Assembly (NCBI RefSeq): GCF_026151205.1
Contig: NC_087075.1
Location: 12,508,303 to 12,572,302 of the forward strand
Origin: Bolinopsis microptera
Taxonomy: Eukaryota > Ctenophora > Tentaculata > Lobata > Bolinopsidae
Reading direction: 5' to 3'
DNA length: 64,000 bases
Below the pieces are notes generated by a model. The model made no database searches and was not told the origin of the DNA. It saw nothing but the letters and a program-made list of their open reading frames with translations. Below are positions 1-14,700 of the stretch, piece by piece. Made by a program: the position numbers and the translations under genes. The first letter of the stretch is position 1. Every line of letters starts with the position of its first letter.

Positions 1-1946
1 ACAGTGTTAATAAACTCGATGGCTACGGACCGGATACGGCTACTATTAGGTAAAACGACAAACGAATCGAACGGTGACAGACGACCCACAGATGTCATAT
101 AATATAATTGTATTACCCCCAATACCATCCCTAACGAAATTTCCTAACAGATTATTGCCTAGATTTAAGTTATAAGTTATTGCTATAATATTGATTTGAT
201 TCTTTATATACCTGAGAAATACTGTGTCTGTATATCAACACCGCAGATGCATTTAAATATGTTTGCTTATATGATATTGGATGTGTTGAGTTCATTTGCA
301 TCGCCATTATGCTGAGTCCCATGGCGTCGCGCCACGTCATATCCTACCCTATTAAATAATGTGGGAGATAAGACCGGTTTCACGTTGACCAGTTTTAATT
401 TAGGAACTGGTTTAATGTGGTTATTTTATCTAAGTTGACAACTTACTTGACCTATTCTTCCAATAGTGTGACCCTTTCTTCGTATATCTGTTAGTTTAAT
501 GGCGGTGCAGTGGACGTAGGATTTTTATTACATTTTATAAGGATTTTGTGTGATCTTTAATTATAATAAGCTTATTAACACAAAGTTAACATTTCTTTAT
601 TAACACAAAGTTAACATTTCTTTCACTTCACCACATCTCATGCAATACTGTAAACCTCCTGATGCGAATCTTGCGAGATTCCTTCTTCTTCATTTTCCTC
701 ATTCATTGTTATCTCTTTGAGCAATCGTTCTATAACTTATTTGCTATTTGATTTCAATTATGGTATATTGATATAATATATTATAATAGGTTATGCATGA
801 AGATGATTTTATAATTGATTGCAATCCGAGTACTTACTAAACCTCCTTCTTAGTACTATTATAACATTGGGATTGATTGGTAAAGCCCACTTAATTTATC
901 AATTAGTGCTAGTATAGTCTATTATGTTACATCAAATCTAAATTTACTTCTCTCTCTCTATATAGTATATTATATTATGATACGTCTCAAAATAGATAAC
1001 GAATTAAAATAGCTTTATCAATTCTGCATAAAAAAGCGAATTAATTGTCACGATTCTGATTGGTAATTTATATTAACAATTATGATTTATAGTATGATAG
1101 TTATAATAACAACAATAATATGTCTCTTAACTCACTTTCTATTCAATGTAGTTTTATGTTCGAAATATTAGGAGTATTTTTTAAGACCGGGGAGTTAACA
1201 CAGCATAAATGGAATTTAATAAGATAATTGAACACATTAAGTTTTGTAAAATTCTCGCGTTAAATTCTTATACAAAAAGCCTTAAACTCGCTAATCCTAA
1301 CATATTTTTTCGTGAAACTTAAGAAATTTTTGTTATAAGAAATCGTTTATAATAATCCATGATGAAGAGTATACTTTTTTACTAGTGTAAATAGTTAATC
1401 CGATATGAAATTTAAAATAGACTTTACCACAACTGGGTTGGTGGGGAAGATGTGCTTTCACACGTGATAGCTTTTCACAATTTTAACGAATCACCAACCC
1501 GTCACCATGGTGACCGCCTACTTGTAGCGCTGTTATGTGCCACAGACCCCCTCCCCCTGCCTCCCCAATTGTAGTGAAGTCTATGAAATGTAAACTGTTC
1601 CACTTTTCTACCCAATATATGTATGTTATTCACGTGTTTAGAAGTTTAAAATTTATACCCGTTATAAGACTTATTGTACTTAGCAGTTAAAACATGTGTT
1701 TGATGGGGCGGAGAGAAGGGACGCATTGGTATTGTAACTTGATTTATCGGTGAAACAAAAACAACCAAATGTAACAAGATAATTGTATAATTATCCGCAT
1801 GCGGCCGCATAATTATTTACTTATGCGGTCATGTAATTATGTGATTATTCTATGATATACCAGATACCTTATTACAACCAGTGTTTCCCCACCTCCGCAA
1901 TTCATCAAACACGTCTGTTTACATCTCTGTTTATATTAAGTCCACT

Positions 1947-2010
1947 AATCACGTGACTAATCGCGTGGTGTGACGTCATGCCACGTGGTGTGACGTCACA
2001 CCACGTGACA
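1947..2010. promoter_or_regulatory. CRE/E-box palindrome block 1
   Basis: E-boxes CACGTG lie at 1950, 1982 and 2002, and full CRE octamers TGACGTCA at 1971 and 1991. The core from the first CRE to the last E-box recurs with the same order and spacing about 303 bp downstream. CRE octamers bind CREB/ATF-type bZIP factors, and CACGTG binds bHLH-Zip factors. Regulation of the downstream homeobox gene is inference. Confidence 0.45.
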
Positions 2011-2273
2011 TTAATCACGCCACAATCTTAAGTTTGATATTATCTTTGATCTAACCTCTGTCTTCTTCATTTCTGTTGCACTTCAAATCTAAAACTTATT
2101 TAGTTACTATAACGAACGATGAGTGTATAAAATTATGTTGTGGTTATATTTAGAGTTTTTTTGGCATGCCTTTTTACGAGCAGTATTTACTTTATTTTGA
2201 TAATATAACATCTTGGACTGTGCAACAACATCACCTACATGGTTGATTAACGTTTTAATTAGGCTACACGTTG

Positions 2274-2310
2274 TGACGTCATGTCACGTGGTGTGACGTC
2301 ACACCACGTG
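2274..2310. promoter_or_regulatory. CRE/E-box palindrome block 2
   Basis: TGACGTCA occurs at 2274 and 2294 and CACGTG at 2285 and 2305, in the same order and spacing as block 1. The flanks (ACGTGACA then a TTA/ATC-CACGC-like tail) are also similar, so the two blocks arose by duplication. Confidence 0.45.
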
Positions 2311-4399
2311 ACACTGATTACGGCACGTTGTGCTTAAGATGATGCTGGTGCTTCAAATTTGTGTTGCGACGAAATTTTGCGCTTCTGAAGCAGATCATAG
2401 ACGAGTAGGGAGTTAACATAAATTCTCATCTCCTCCATTGGCCATTTTGTCAGTGGAAGAGCGGTGTTACCTGCCCAAGATTACCCATGACCATGTCTAT
2501 GATTTGCAGCTCATTTTATAACGTCGTGGCGCAACAATTCAAACTACTTAAATTCTGCACGCTACGTGCAGTGCCGGCCAAAGCAGCATTTTAAAGATAT
2601 GTTTGGTACGTATCCAGCATCATCCACTGCATAAAAGTGCAACATCATATACTGCACGTGCGTAAAAGCGCAACATCATATACTGCACGTGCGTAAAAGC
2701 GCAACATCATCTTAGCACTCTCCCGAGTTTGTTTCAATGACTTGTGGTGCGAGTCATTGTGGTGCGGAGATGTGGTTTTAAAGAGACAGTGAGTTTTAAA
2801 TAACTGTCACCTGAAGATTGAGTGAACCATATTACTGGTACGCTCTACTTCTTCATGGCTTGGGAAGGCTTTCAATCGAATATTTTATTAGCAACCCCGG
2901 AGAGGATGATGGTTACGAGATATCACCACGTGTTTAAAGTATTTACAAGTCAACTGTGTTGTTTTGCCCCTCCCTACTTTGTGTTGTCAAGTGAAGTTGG
3001 TCCTGTGACGTCATGAGAATTAGACCTGTGTGTTTTAATAAAATCACGTGACATGAAAAAATGAATAAAATGAGAGGAGGGTGTGATTTTCAGTGATTTC
3101 AGAGACCAACTTCATCTGATACTGTGCGTGTTACCTGGTTTCTCCCCTGTTACCTGGTTTTCCCTTCTAAAACAATATGAAATACCTCCAATAACAACAA
3201 GAAATCCTTGAAAAGCTGCAATTGTTGACTTGTGGATATTTAATTAGTTAATTGGTAAAATTTAATTGATCTGCACTATACGAAACTATTCTGTAACCTC
3301 TTTCACCAAACTGCTTTACCAGCTTATCTACTGCATTAGTAATGAAATGTCTATAATTTGTGAAGTTGTGTTTTGTTCATCCTAAGTTTGAGATCCTATG
3401 GCCACGTTACGTGTAGACTTCCAAACAAATTTTCCATTTTAAATTCATCCCAAAAATTGACATTCCACTTCTTCCAAAACTAGATTCGTTCCAAATTTAA
3501 CTAAATGTTATACAGGCTGGTGGGCCAGAAACAACGCAATGTAAGCACTTGCAATGCAAGGGAATAGCGTCTAGTTGAACACAACCTCATCTATGACGAG
3601 TTGCGTTAATTCTGGACCACCTCCTGTGAATACGCCATATTGATCTCAATATTACCGACTTCATACTAATTTTCTACTTATAAAGAGCAGAAATTGGGAC
3701 CTATCAAGGATTCCACTTATCACCAAATTGTTATTAAAAAATATCTTCATATCATAACTTCATAAGTGAGATCAAGGCTGAAGTCTACACTGTGGCCGAT
3801 TGTGTTATATACGACAACAGTTGAGGTCATAAGTTATATAATATCAAATCGTTATGTATGAGTTTAACTTATACAGAATATATCTAGATTTAAAATATAC
3901 TGATGATATATGATATTATATTACGCTACATTTTTATTATATTTGATACAAGCCCGTGTTTTTCATTGTTTTCTCTAAGTTGTCTCCTTGTACTTTTTCT
4001 GTAGAACATTTTCTGGTAACACAATTTTCAACTTCATGTCTATGAAATGAATTCGTATAATTTCTCATGGAAATGCCGAATAAATGATGTTTCTGACAAC
4101 AGAGGGTTAAAAATACCGAACATTTCCTTTTAGGAAGGCAGTAGGTGAGCTTGAGATGTAATTATGAAGCTCGAATCGGTGTCGTTACCTACGGACAAGC
4201 AGTACCTATACTATCTTATTATCAGGTAATTAAGTTATTTATTAAATATCTTGTGATTACGTCACGTTTGTTTTTATTTCTTCTGTACAGTATGATTTAT
4301 CAATATAATCTTTTTTGAATAATTTGTCGCACAAATCATTTCAAGATTAAAACATCAAAATATGTAGTTTTTAATTAATTTGACAGTGATCCTCACATT

Positions 4400-5725
4400 T
4401 TTTTAGTAGCTGGTCACATGTTTTCTAGTAGCAGGTCACATGTTTTCTAGTAGCAGGTCACATGTTTTCTAGTAGCAGGTCACATGTTTTCTAGTAGCAG
4501 GTCACTTGTTTTCTAGTAGCAGGTCACATGTTTTCTAGTAGCAGGTCACATGTTTTCTAGTAGCTGGTCACATGTTTTTTAGTAGCAGGTCACTTGTTTT
4601 CTAGTAGCAGGTCACTTGTTTTCTAGTAGCAGGTCACATGTTTTCTAGTAGCAGGTCACATGTTTTCTAGTAGCAGGTCACATGTTTTCTAGTAGCAGGT
4701 CACATATTTTCTAGTAGCAGGTCACATGTTTTCTAGTAGCTGGTCATGTATGTTTTCTAGTAGCAGGTCACATGTTTTCTAGTAGCAGGTCACATGTTTT
4801 CTAGTAGCAGGTCACATGTTTTCTAGTAGCAGGTCACATGTTTTCTAGTAGCAGGTCACATGTTTTCTATTATCTGGTCACATGTTTTCTAGTAGCTGGT
4901 CACATATTTTCTAGTAGCAGGTCACATGTTTTCTATTATCTGGTCACATGTTTTCTAGTAGCAGGTCACATGTTTTCTAGTAGCAGGTCACATGTTTTCT
5001 AGTAGCAGGTCACATGTTTTCTAGTAGCAGGTCACATGTTTTCTATTATCTGGTCACATGTTTTCTAGTAGCAGGTCACATGTTTTCTAGTAGCAGGTCA
5101 CTTGTTTTCTAGTAGCAGGTCACATGTTTTCTATTATCTGGTCACATGTTTTCTAGTAGCAGGTCACATGTTTTCTAGTAGCAGGTCACATGTTTTCTAG
5201 TAGCAGGTCACATGTTTTCTAGTAGCTGGTCACATGTTTTCTAGTAGCAGGTCACATGTTTTCTAGTAGCAGGTCACATGTTTTCTAGTAGCTAATCACA
5301 TGTTTTCTAGTAGCAGGTCACATGTTTTCTAGTAGCAGGTCACATGTTTTCTAGTAGCTGGTCACATGTTTTCTAGTAGCTAATCACATGTTTTCTAGTA
5401 GCAGGTCACATGTTTTCTAGTAGCAGGTCACATGTTTTCTAGTAGCTGGTCACATGTTTTCTAGTAGCTGGTCACATGTTTTCTAGTAGCAGGTCACATG
5501 TTTTCTAGTAGCAGGTCACATGTTTTCTAGTAGCTGGTCACATGTTTTCTAGTAGCTGGTCACATGTTTTCTAGTAGCAGGTCACATGTTTTCTAGTAGC
5601 TGGTCACATGTTTTCTAGTAGCTGGTCACATGTTTTCTAGTAGCTAATCACATGTTTTCTAGAAGCTGGTCACATGTTTTCTAGTAGCTGGTCACATATT
5701 TTCTATTAGCTAATCACATGTTTTT
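4400..5725. repeat. 22-bp minisatellite, about 60 copies, ending at a splice acceptor
   Basis: The unit reads approximately TAGTAGCAGGTCACATGTTTTC. It is repeated head to tail with few variants (AGGTCA/TGGTCA, CTAATCA, TTATCTG). Each unit carries a pyrimidine-rich TTTTCTAG that looks like a 3' splice site, and an AGGTCACATG segment holding a nuclear-receptor-type half site overlapping CACATG. The last unit runs into the TTTTTCAG acceptor of the homeobox gene exon at 5729. Confidence 0.95.
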
Positions 5726-5728
5726 CAG

Positions 5729-8700
5729 TCAGCTCTACAGTGATGGGCACATGGAGGCAGCAATGAAACTCGAGATGAGTGTCCTTGACACTGCAGGTGA
5801 GATTTCACTACAACAGTTTTATATTTTTATCTTTCTTATTTCATTGGTCGAACGTTTATTTTAAAAGTTCTAATTAATTTATTTTATAGTTCGACCAATT
5901 TATTGTACCTGACATTGATGACCTATTTGTCCACAAGTCTGACCCATTAATCATAAACTATTAGAGTTTGATCCACGCTAAATCATGTGACCTATTTGTT
6001 CCAAATTCGACACACCTCCCGATTCCCATAATAATATAACCGTTAAATATAATACTATTTGTAATAATATTCCCGTTTCATCCCCAGGTCACGTGATACC
6101 AAGTAACAGACTGAGCAGTATCCTGTCTGCCTGTCTGCTGAGTCTGAGTGATGTGGCTGACTATCTTAGCAATAAACAGAGCAATGGTGAGATTTGTACA
6201 TCTTATATTAATTAAATTAACTATCAGTTGTCTCTTACTGGTTATTAGATCATTACTATTATTATATTCTGTTTTACTACCGTTTTGATAATATCTTTTA
6301 TATATCAAAATATACATAATAATATATCTTCAAGATTCTTCAAGATATATTATAATATTATCTTGTGAGATAATCCAAATCAATCTAACGTCTCCCCATT
6401 TTAGCAAAGCCCCTCACGCCGCCCTCGCCACCCACGTCCCTGTCCAATCTGAACAGTTTGACACGGAAACGCCTTCACTCAGGCCCTCCCTCCTTATACC
6501 CCACCACAACAGGTTACAACTCCTTACTACGACTAATAATTAAGTTTTGTTAAGTACGTGATTATTGAGTATGTTGTAACGAAACACTGGAATGTCGACC
6601 CTTACTCGTTTTCGTTCTTCTTTCTTCTATCTTGTTACTCGTTTTCGTTCTTTCTTCTATCTTTAACTCGTTTCCTTTCTTCAGCTAACTTAATAACCAG
6701 AAATATAAAACTGTAAAATCCACCCAACAGAATCAGCGCCTCCAGTTGCTCCAATGGTACTGTTAAATCAATCCAACGGAGGAGACAACCACGTCAACAC
6801 AACCACACAACAACCGGCACACGTCCTCGCTTTAGAAGAAGAGGAATCAATCCAATCACAACTCTCAAAAGAACTGGAAGAGATCTGCAATGCTGCAGTG
6901 CAGGAAGTGACCTCTAAAGTTGCTGACAACAGCCCTAAACAAGGAGACAACGTTAAGATTGAACCTGCAGATGTTAAAGTAGAACCCTACGATCAAGACG
7001 TCCTCTCTCCAGAACCAGTTCCTGGTACCCCACTCAGCAACAGTGCACTCAGTACCCCACTGATAGGCAGTGCCGCGGAGACTACTCCTGCCTCTGCTGA
7101 TGAGGCTACACAGAACCTGATCAACAACCTCTCCAATATCACCTCTATCAGCGAGATTAATGAGATTACGGAGTTGACGCAGTCTCTTGTTGAAAGTCTT
7201 GTTCAGGTTAATTGAATAATTTTGTTATTTTAGTTCTTTTTTTTCATTGTCCTGATTATTTATTGGGATTATTGTGCTACGTTTAATGTTTGAAAATTCC
7301 TAAATGGATCATCATTCCATGCTCATTCCCTAAATTAAGCAAGAGGATATCAATCATTTTATCAAGCTCACAACAAATGTTTTGGTAATCACAATTTTAC
7401 TCAGGGTAACACAGTGTTCAACGACGACATTTCATCTGCAACAGGTGAAAACAACAACCTTTACAACGTCCCACCTGTAGCTTCTGTAACGAGTCCCACT
7501 AAAGAGGAATTCATTGACGGGAGTGACAAAAGTAAGTTACCAGATAAAGTACTTTCGTTACAAAATAATTTATATTTCATGATTATATCGTTACCTAATA
7601 CCTACAAATGAAAAGGGCCTAAGTCGACTACATTGTCCCAAAATATGGAAGTAATCTGATGAAATTTGAATCTTTTAGAACTTTAGAAGCGGCTTATGTC
7701 GACTTCGGCCTTTTTATTTAAATTTATCATAGGAAATATTATATACAAACTAATTGGGCCTATGGCCATGTCGACATAGGTCTTTTGAATCTTCATATTC
7801 TGGATTTTTGATAATTAGAAAGGTCCTAGATGTCAACAGACTATTTTTTAATTAATTTTAAAGCTTTCCAGGCCTTTTAAATGTTAATACCCAAAGAGTT
7901 GGCCCCAGTTATTTATAGATATGTAACGTTATAACAAACATCTAGTCAGTGGACTGTAAGACCTGTCCAGGTTCTAGCAAGAAAATAATGATATTGATAT
8001 TAACATATTTTAGGAACCTGAATATAGTAATAATAATAATAAATTGAAATTTAATAACACCGCTATTAAGATAAAACTTATACTCAGCAGTGTTTAAACT
8101 AGTCATCCCAGAAAATAACATGAATACTAAGTTTAGAAAAGTAACTTATGCTCGAAAACAAAGTACTGTGGACTCTTTTGGTATTAAAGTTTAAAAGGCC
8201 TGGAAAGCTTTGAAATTAATTAAAAAATAGTTTAGAACGTATTATGAAAAGGCCCTGGGCCTATGCATGTACATGCATAATACGTTCTAAACTATGTTTT
8301 AAAAGGGCCTTAGCCGAGATTTAAGTAGATTTTTAAATTAGCCAAAGTTAGTGTGAGAATGTTATGCTGTAAGTCACCTCAGCTAGGTTCAGTCACTATG
8401 GATTTGCACAAGAACATGCCTCATTACCATATATGTGGACAGAAACACGCTTTTTTGAATTAGGCCCTTTTAATTTATATGTGACGATATTATTATAATA
8501 TTATATTATTTAGATTAAACATCATGGCTAATTGCATGACCTTATATTATAAGGTCATATAACGTAGCCAATAGCCATGATGTTTGATATTATAAATATT
8601 TCGTTCGTGGTTAGATGTTTTATTGTCTCTGAGTAGATAAAAGCCTTCTAATAAAACAAAGTACTTGTACGGAATAGATAACCTAGGCTATTGGCAGTGC

Positions 8701-11700
8701 ATTTGACTAATTGAGACAGCCATTAACTAATTTAATTCTTTCCAATTATACACCTCATACAAGTCATCCGCTTTAAAGTCTAAACTGAGTGATGTATCAG
8801 AATTTGTGAGGACGTATTTTTGCTGTGATGTTGAAAATTTGTAAGGGCTAATTAGTATTAATTAGTAATTTGCTGCAAACCACTAGTTCTGAAGAAAACG
8901 TTCGGAAGAGTAAGGAGCACATTAAGAACAACATTCCAAACGGTTTGTTGCTCGTTTTTCTCATGGTATTGGATTTGTTAGTGAGTCGCAGTAAACCCGT
9001 ACTTTTACAGCACTATTAAGTATTAATAATATTAGATAAATATTAGATAAAGGTTACCACTAGTTGACTAATATGTTGACACTGCAATATTTCAAGTTTG
9101 TTATAAATAATCTATGTCTCTTCGTTACGATCGATGTGATGATTTAAGTTACTGAGCTACCTGCTTCCGCAGCAGTAAAGATTGAACTGATTTACATAAT
9201 AAATTAGTTAATAAATTCTTACATGTATAACTCCGACTTACAACAGTATGTATTACGAAAGTTTTAGAATTTAAAGTTTCAAAGCCTTCCAAGCGTGGGT
9301 TAACAGATTAAATGGTTTAAGAGACAGTTACATAAGTTGACAGACGGTTATATAAGGTTTTGTAATCGGGCTATTGACATGAGAAAAGTATGAATATTGT
9401 TAATATTATGTGTTAAATAGAGCAACTACCCAATCTGTAAATCTACTAATATAAATAGAGCCACACTATGATTAGCTTGTAAGCTTTTATGTTGAATTTA
9501 AATTACTTACGTTGAATCAAGAAAATTAACGGATTTTCTTTGCGCTCTCTTTTTTAAATAAAAGGCTAATTCATCTGAGTGTAATAAGAAGGAAGTGCAC
9601 ATAATTAAAGAGAATAAATTCAATGTTCGCCACTATTTAACTATTCATTAAAAAGTAACGGAACATGTAAAATGCTGTAAAATTTAACATGTTTTGAGTG
9701 TACGTTCATCGCAAGGTGCAAACTGCAAACGCATCATAACATTTCCATCTCAATTTACATGCACAACAGCTGATCTCTTTCTACATATTTTATTAAATTG
9801 TTGCAAATGTACGATGTGTATATCGCTACGTTATGTAAGAATATAAAATACTGTATTTTGTATTTTATTTACACGCTTGCAGCAGGCTGTACTGTATAGC
9901 TTGTTGCTTCCTGCTCAATAAATTTAATATATTTATTGAGCAAATGTTATATTATAGATGTGATGTGTGTGCTGGCGATGATATTGGTTTAAAATGTTAG
10001 TTAACTGTTAGTTAATACCTGTAGCTGAGCTGTAATCGTTACATGGTTTAAGAGGCAGTAAAGCTAAACTAGATAATCTTTGAAATATTGAAATGTAAAT
10101 TATGTAGTTTATCATGAGGCCTTTTCTCTTCTACCACACCGGTAATTAACGGATTTGTTGTGCGGCAAATATTTGTTCAATGAAATATTGTGGCAATTCA
10201 TATAATCATAAAGATTAATTTTATCATCGGTATGAAATATTAAGGGTTAAGTTTTCGCGACTTTCGAGATTCCTTTCTTTAAGAAAATCGAGGACAACGA
10301 TTACTTGCTTTACAATTCAGGCAAAAACAATCCCGCCCATATTGCGTGTTGTAACGTCACATCACGTGGTATCACGTGGTGTGACGTCATTTATCTTGTT
10401 CATATGACATATCCCGATCATTTCATCATATCACTAGCAGTTGTATAATGAAGTGGCGGTACCTCGACATTTTGAGTTCAGACGGGGGGAGATCATACAC
10501 TTAGTACCGGACATCACGTTGGTGGGTGGGTCATTTTTTCTTCTAAAAACACAGTTAGTACATGGTACTAACTGGTGGGTCTACTGCCCATTTTCCAGAA
10601 AAACAGTTAGTACATGGTACTAAAGGGGGTGTCTAACCCCAAAAAAACCCATTTTACCTCAAATTTCAATTTTGGGAATGGGTTTTGAGGTTTTTTAAAG
10701 TTTTTTTTTGGGTTTTTTTTAAATTTTTAAAATTTTGTAAAGTCTTCCTTTAAAATTTAATTGAGCTCTTTTAAAAAAAAAGCAATTTCTGGGTGGGTAT
10801 CTTACGTATTATCCAAAAAAACAGTTAGTACCGCAAAGGGGGTGGGTGGGTCTAGTGAAAAATATCCAAAACTACACTTAGTCGACGTGATGTCCGGCAC
10901 TTGGTACCTGATCCCCCCCCCCCCCCCCCCGGTTCAGAACGGGTTCTTGAGAATTCTGTATTGGAATGACCACGATCAATTAAACCGTTTTATTGTAATA
11001 TCAAATAGCCCTTCAGTATTGTTCAGTAGGGAACAATACGACTCTCGACAGACAAAGTGAAACAAGGCAAATGACTGAAATGACTGAAATGAAATAATCA
11101 ACGTTTCGGCACGTTTCGGCACTCATTGGCATTGGCCTTTTACCAAGATTACCAATGACTATGAGTGCCGAAACATCGATTATTTCATTTAGTTTTTACC
11201 AGTCATTTGCCTTGTTTCACTTTGTCCGTCGAGAGCTGTGATGCTCTCCAATCTCTACTGAACACTACAATGTTAAAACCTCACGAACGACCTTACGAAA
11301 CCTTTTGCTCTGACAAAAGCTATACGTGGTGAATTTATCTATAAATCCAACATGACGTGTCATCATGATCAACAAAAAAGCAACTCTTACTGATGAATAA
11401 TCTAGCAAGACTTGAAGTTTTAAAACAATTTTAAAAGCTCGATACAATAATTTTTATTTTCCAAGTATGTACATCGCCGGTATCTCGTGAACGACGCAGA
11501 CTTCACGTATTCTTACAATATTTAACGGCTTTCGCACGATTCTGGTACTCATTGTAACTTTTAAAATATCTAGAGAGGTTTTGTTTTCCGCTACAATAAA
11601 ATCGTTATAATATATTATGTTAAATAAAACTTTATATACAACACTTCAGATACCCGACTGTGTATTGATCCCCATACCCATGAAAATTTATAAAACTTAG

Positions 11701-14700
11701 CCTCAACCGGTTTTTAAAAGTCTCCGAAATATGTCCAATGTCTAAGCTTAACATATTAACTAGAGCATATTTGTTTACAGTCGTTGAATCCAGCATTAAA
11801 TTTGCGAGCCTGTCACCAGCTACTTGACGTCTTAAAACTTTATAATTTAACCCTTATAAATAGTCGCCACGCTGTCTCTTCGGTATTTTTCTCCCGATCG
11901 CAACGGGAGTAAATTGTATTGTAAATTTTATTGCGATATCCGCATCTCAACCTTATTTATAATCATAAAGTTACAAGTAAACTTAGTTAAGTGGCGGGAG
12001 TTGTCAAAGGGAAAAGTATCTCATTAAATATAGCTTTGACTTTCACATTTCGATCTGAAACTTTACAATATTATGAATAACTTAATTAATTAACATTATG
12101 AGTAACTTAATTGGCATCGCAAGAGATCAACATTAATCCGTTGGTTCGGAAATAACATTCCTTCTAGAAGTACTGTAACATTCGTCCGATCGACAAAGGC
12201 TAAATTCCATTACACATATTAATAATTTACCTACAAGAACACTGGTATAAACAGCTGTACCAGTGTACATTTACTTCAGCCATACTTGTCATCAACTGTT
12301 AGTTATCCAATTTATCCTCCATCAGCGTAGCACATCAATATATATTATATATCACAATTACAACATTATCTATATCAATGTAATATATATATAATAATAT
12401 CTTTGTTCAACTTCAGTCTTCAAGTCATTTCTTTGTTCTATCCAGGCTTTTAAAACTCTGAAATAGACTGAACAACTGTACTGAAGCTATTGAAGTTACG
12501 CACATATAGACAACAACTGTTCTCTTGTAGTTTGAAGAGTTAAACTCGTGTAGCTAACAGTGCAATCTCATCATCAGTCAACAGCTGAGACTTAGGTGAT
12601 GAAGACAGTATATGTAGATATTATCGCTGTGGTATTGTGTGATATTGTGTGATTTGAATACCTATAATGATGAAATTGACTGTGTACTTTAAATGAACTG
12701 AGTTGTGTGCAGTTTAATTCCTGTGATTCTTCTCTAGCAAGCGTGATTTAAATAAAATGGTCACAGCGTGGATGATGTTCGGAGAGAGAGCGCAATCATC
12801 TCTGTGTGTACGTGTCTGTAGCTGTAGCTGTATCTTATCTCACTTTGATTAAGTCCAAAAACCAGTAACCACGTCCAGCATTCAGCAACAGTAAGATTCT
12901 ACTTAAATTGTCATCCGTATTTTTATTGTTTCTGCTTATTATTTCATTGTATACCCAGCAGAGCGACTGGTTAAAATGAACTGTGGATATGTAAAGCAGA
13001 ATAAATGCGGTTAAAATGGTATAATTAAGTAAAGCTATTGTTGGGTAATTCCCAGTAACCTAGTATCTTACATTTAAATCTAGACCAACATCAAAGCTTT
13101 AAATAAGCTTTAAATAAGTAGCTATAACTTATCATACAGCTTGCAGATGATATTTCCCTGGTTTTATTTTCTGTGGAACTGATGTTTCGATGGTTAGTGT
13201 GCTGGAAGTGCCAGGAAACATGTTGCTCGTAATATTACTTTTATCTGTACATAATATTGTATGGCAGTTGTAAGATTAAGAAGTTAATAGTCGGGAAGTT
13301 AAGAAACATTCAGGGAAATTGAATTAAAAAACAGATAGTTAATTAGTTAAGGTTCATGAAATTAAGACAGTTATGGAGTTTTTTAATTTCATGGTTTTTT
13401 TAATTTCGCGGTAACAAAATATCCTTATGAACCCAGTGACCTCCCTTAAATTATAAAGTCACGTGACTTACTTCTGGGTTCTGACCAATTATAGAAAAAT
13501 TCAAGGGTCACGTGGCTATTTATTAACCAATCAAAAGGCTCGATTTACTTTGAACTCACTAACAGATGGTATTAAATATCAATTTGATTTGCTCAATTAT
13601 ACCAATTTGATAGCACCTTTTATCGGGTTGGATTACCGGTAATGTGAACCAAATATTTACTTTATTTAGCAAAATTTTAAGTTATACCACTTGTCCGTCT
13701 GGAAATTTAATTGGAACAGAATCTGTCTGTTGATTACAGGGAATTATGAGTGGTGTCTGTCATCAGGGATATGGTCTAATGACACGACTCTAGGATTAGT
13801 AATTGTTCAAAAAGAAAAAGTCAATGAAAAGGGATAGATTTGATTAAGTGCACATGTTGAACACTTGAACAGTTGAACATGTTATATTGGATATATTTTC
13901 AAAAGAAAGGGAAATATCCTGAATTTACTTTGCACAACAGTGTGTCACAGCTCGGCGTTATTATTGCACACACTCCACATATATCTCGGCTTTATATATA
14001 ACAAAATATTAACAATAATGTAAAACTTATTAAACTTTAGCAGGAACAAGCCTCACCACGTGCTGCTATGTCAGCCAATCAGTGTTGAGCATATCCCCAT
14101 GGCAACCAATAGCGGGCTTCCATTTGTATCACGTGACAGCGGGATGACCAATAGGATGCTACTCAATTAGTTGTAATAAATTAATGTTATATACAGTAAC
14201 CCATGGCACAGTGTACACCAGCTCTCTGTTACATATGATTGACTGCTCTTATATAATACAAAGGTACCAATTAGACACTGTAGACACCGCCCGCCACCCA
14301 ATCACTCATCAGGACAAACCGATCATGCAACCAATAGGAAACGTCTAATCCGCCCACGTGACAAGTACAGACCAATCACGACCAGGGATTCCGCCCACGT
14401 GTCAATATCCCGCCAATCAGATAAGGGCCGCGTGATACTGTTATATGCGGGCCGGGTCCCCTGTAATGCGATACTAGCTGTGTTCTAACTGTGCCCTTAT
14501 ATGGAATAATTTGACGTGTAATTGATAACTTGTAAAGCTAGCTAACTGGTATAGAAGTAAGTATATATTATATAGAAGTAAGTTGAATATGATATATATA
14601 ATATAATATACTCCTCTCCTGTCATAATAGAGGAGGGATAAAGTGAAGTTTGTTTGGCCACAGCTTTACTTCCCAAGTGTTATTTAAAGTGGTGACCTTA

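Larger units (their letters stand above)
1..4399. other. non-coding stretch upstream of / 5' intron of the homeobox gene
   Basis: I find no convincing exon here. Short open stretches (for example 2822-3016) have no recognisable domain and no good splice context. The stretch holds a 26-bp direct duplication near 572-625, the CRE/E-box blocks listed separately, and three copies of a roughly 33-bp unit around 2630-2715 containing GCACGTGCGTAAAA. The first exon(s) of the homeobox gene may lie here or beyond the window. Confidence 0.5.

Noticed and set aside
4400-5725. CRISPR-like array
   Set aside because: Units are contiguous with no unique spacers, and the context is an animal intron. It is a minisatellite.
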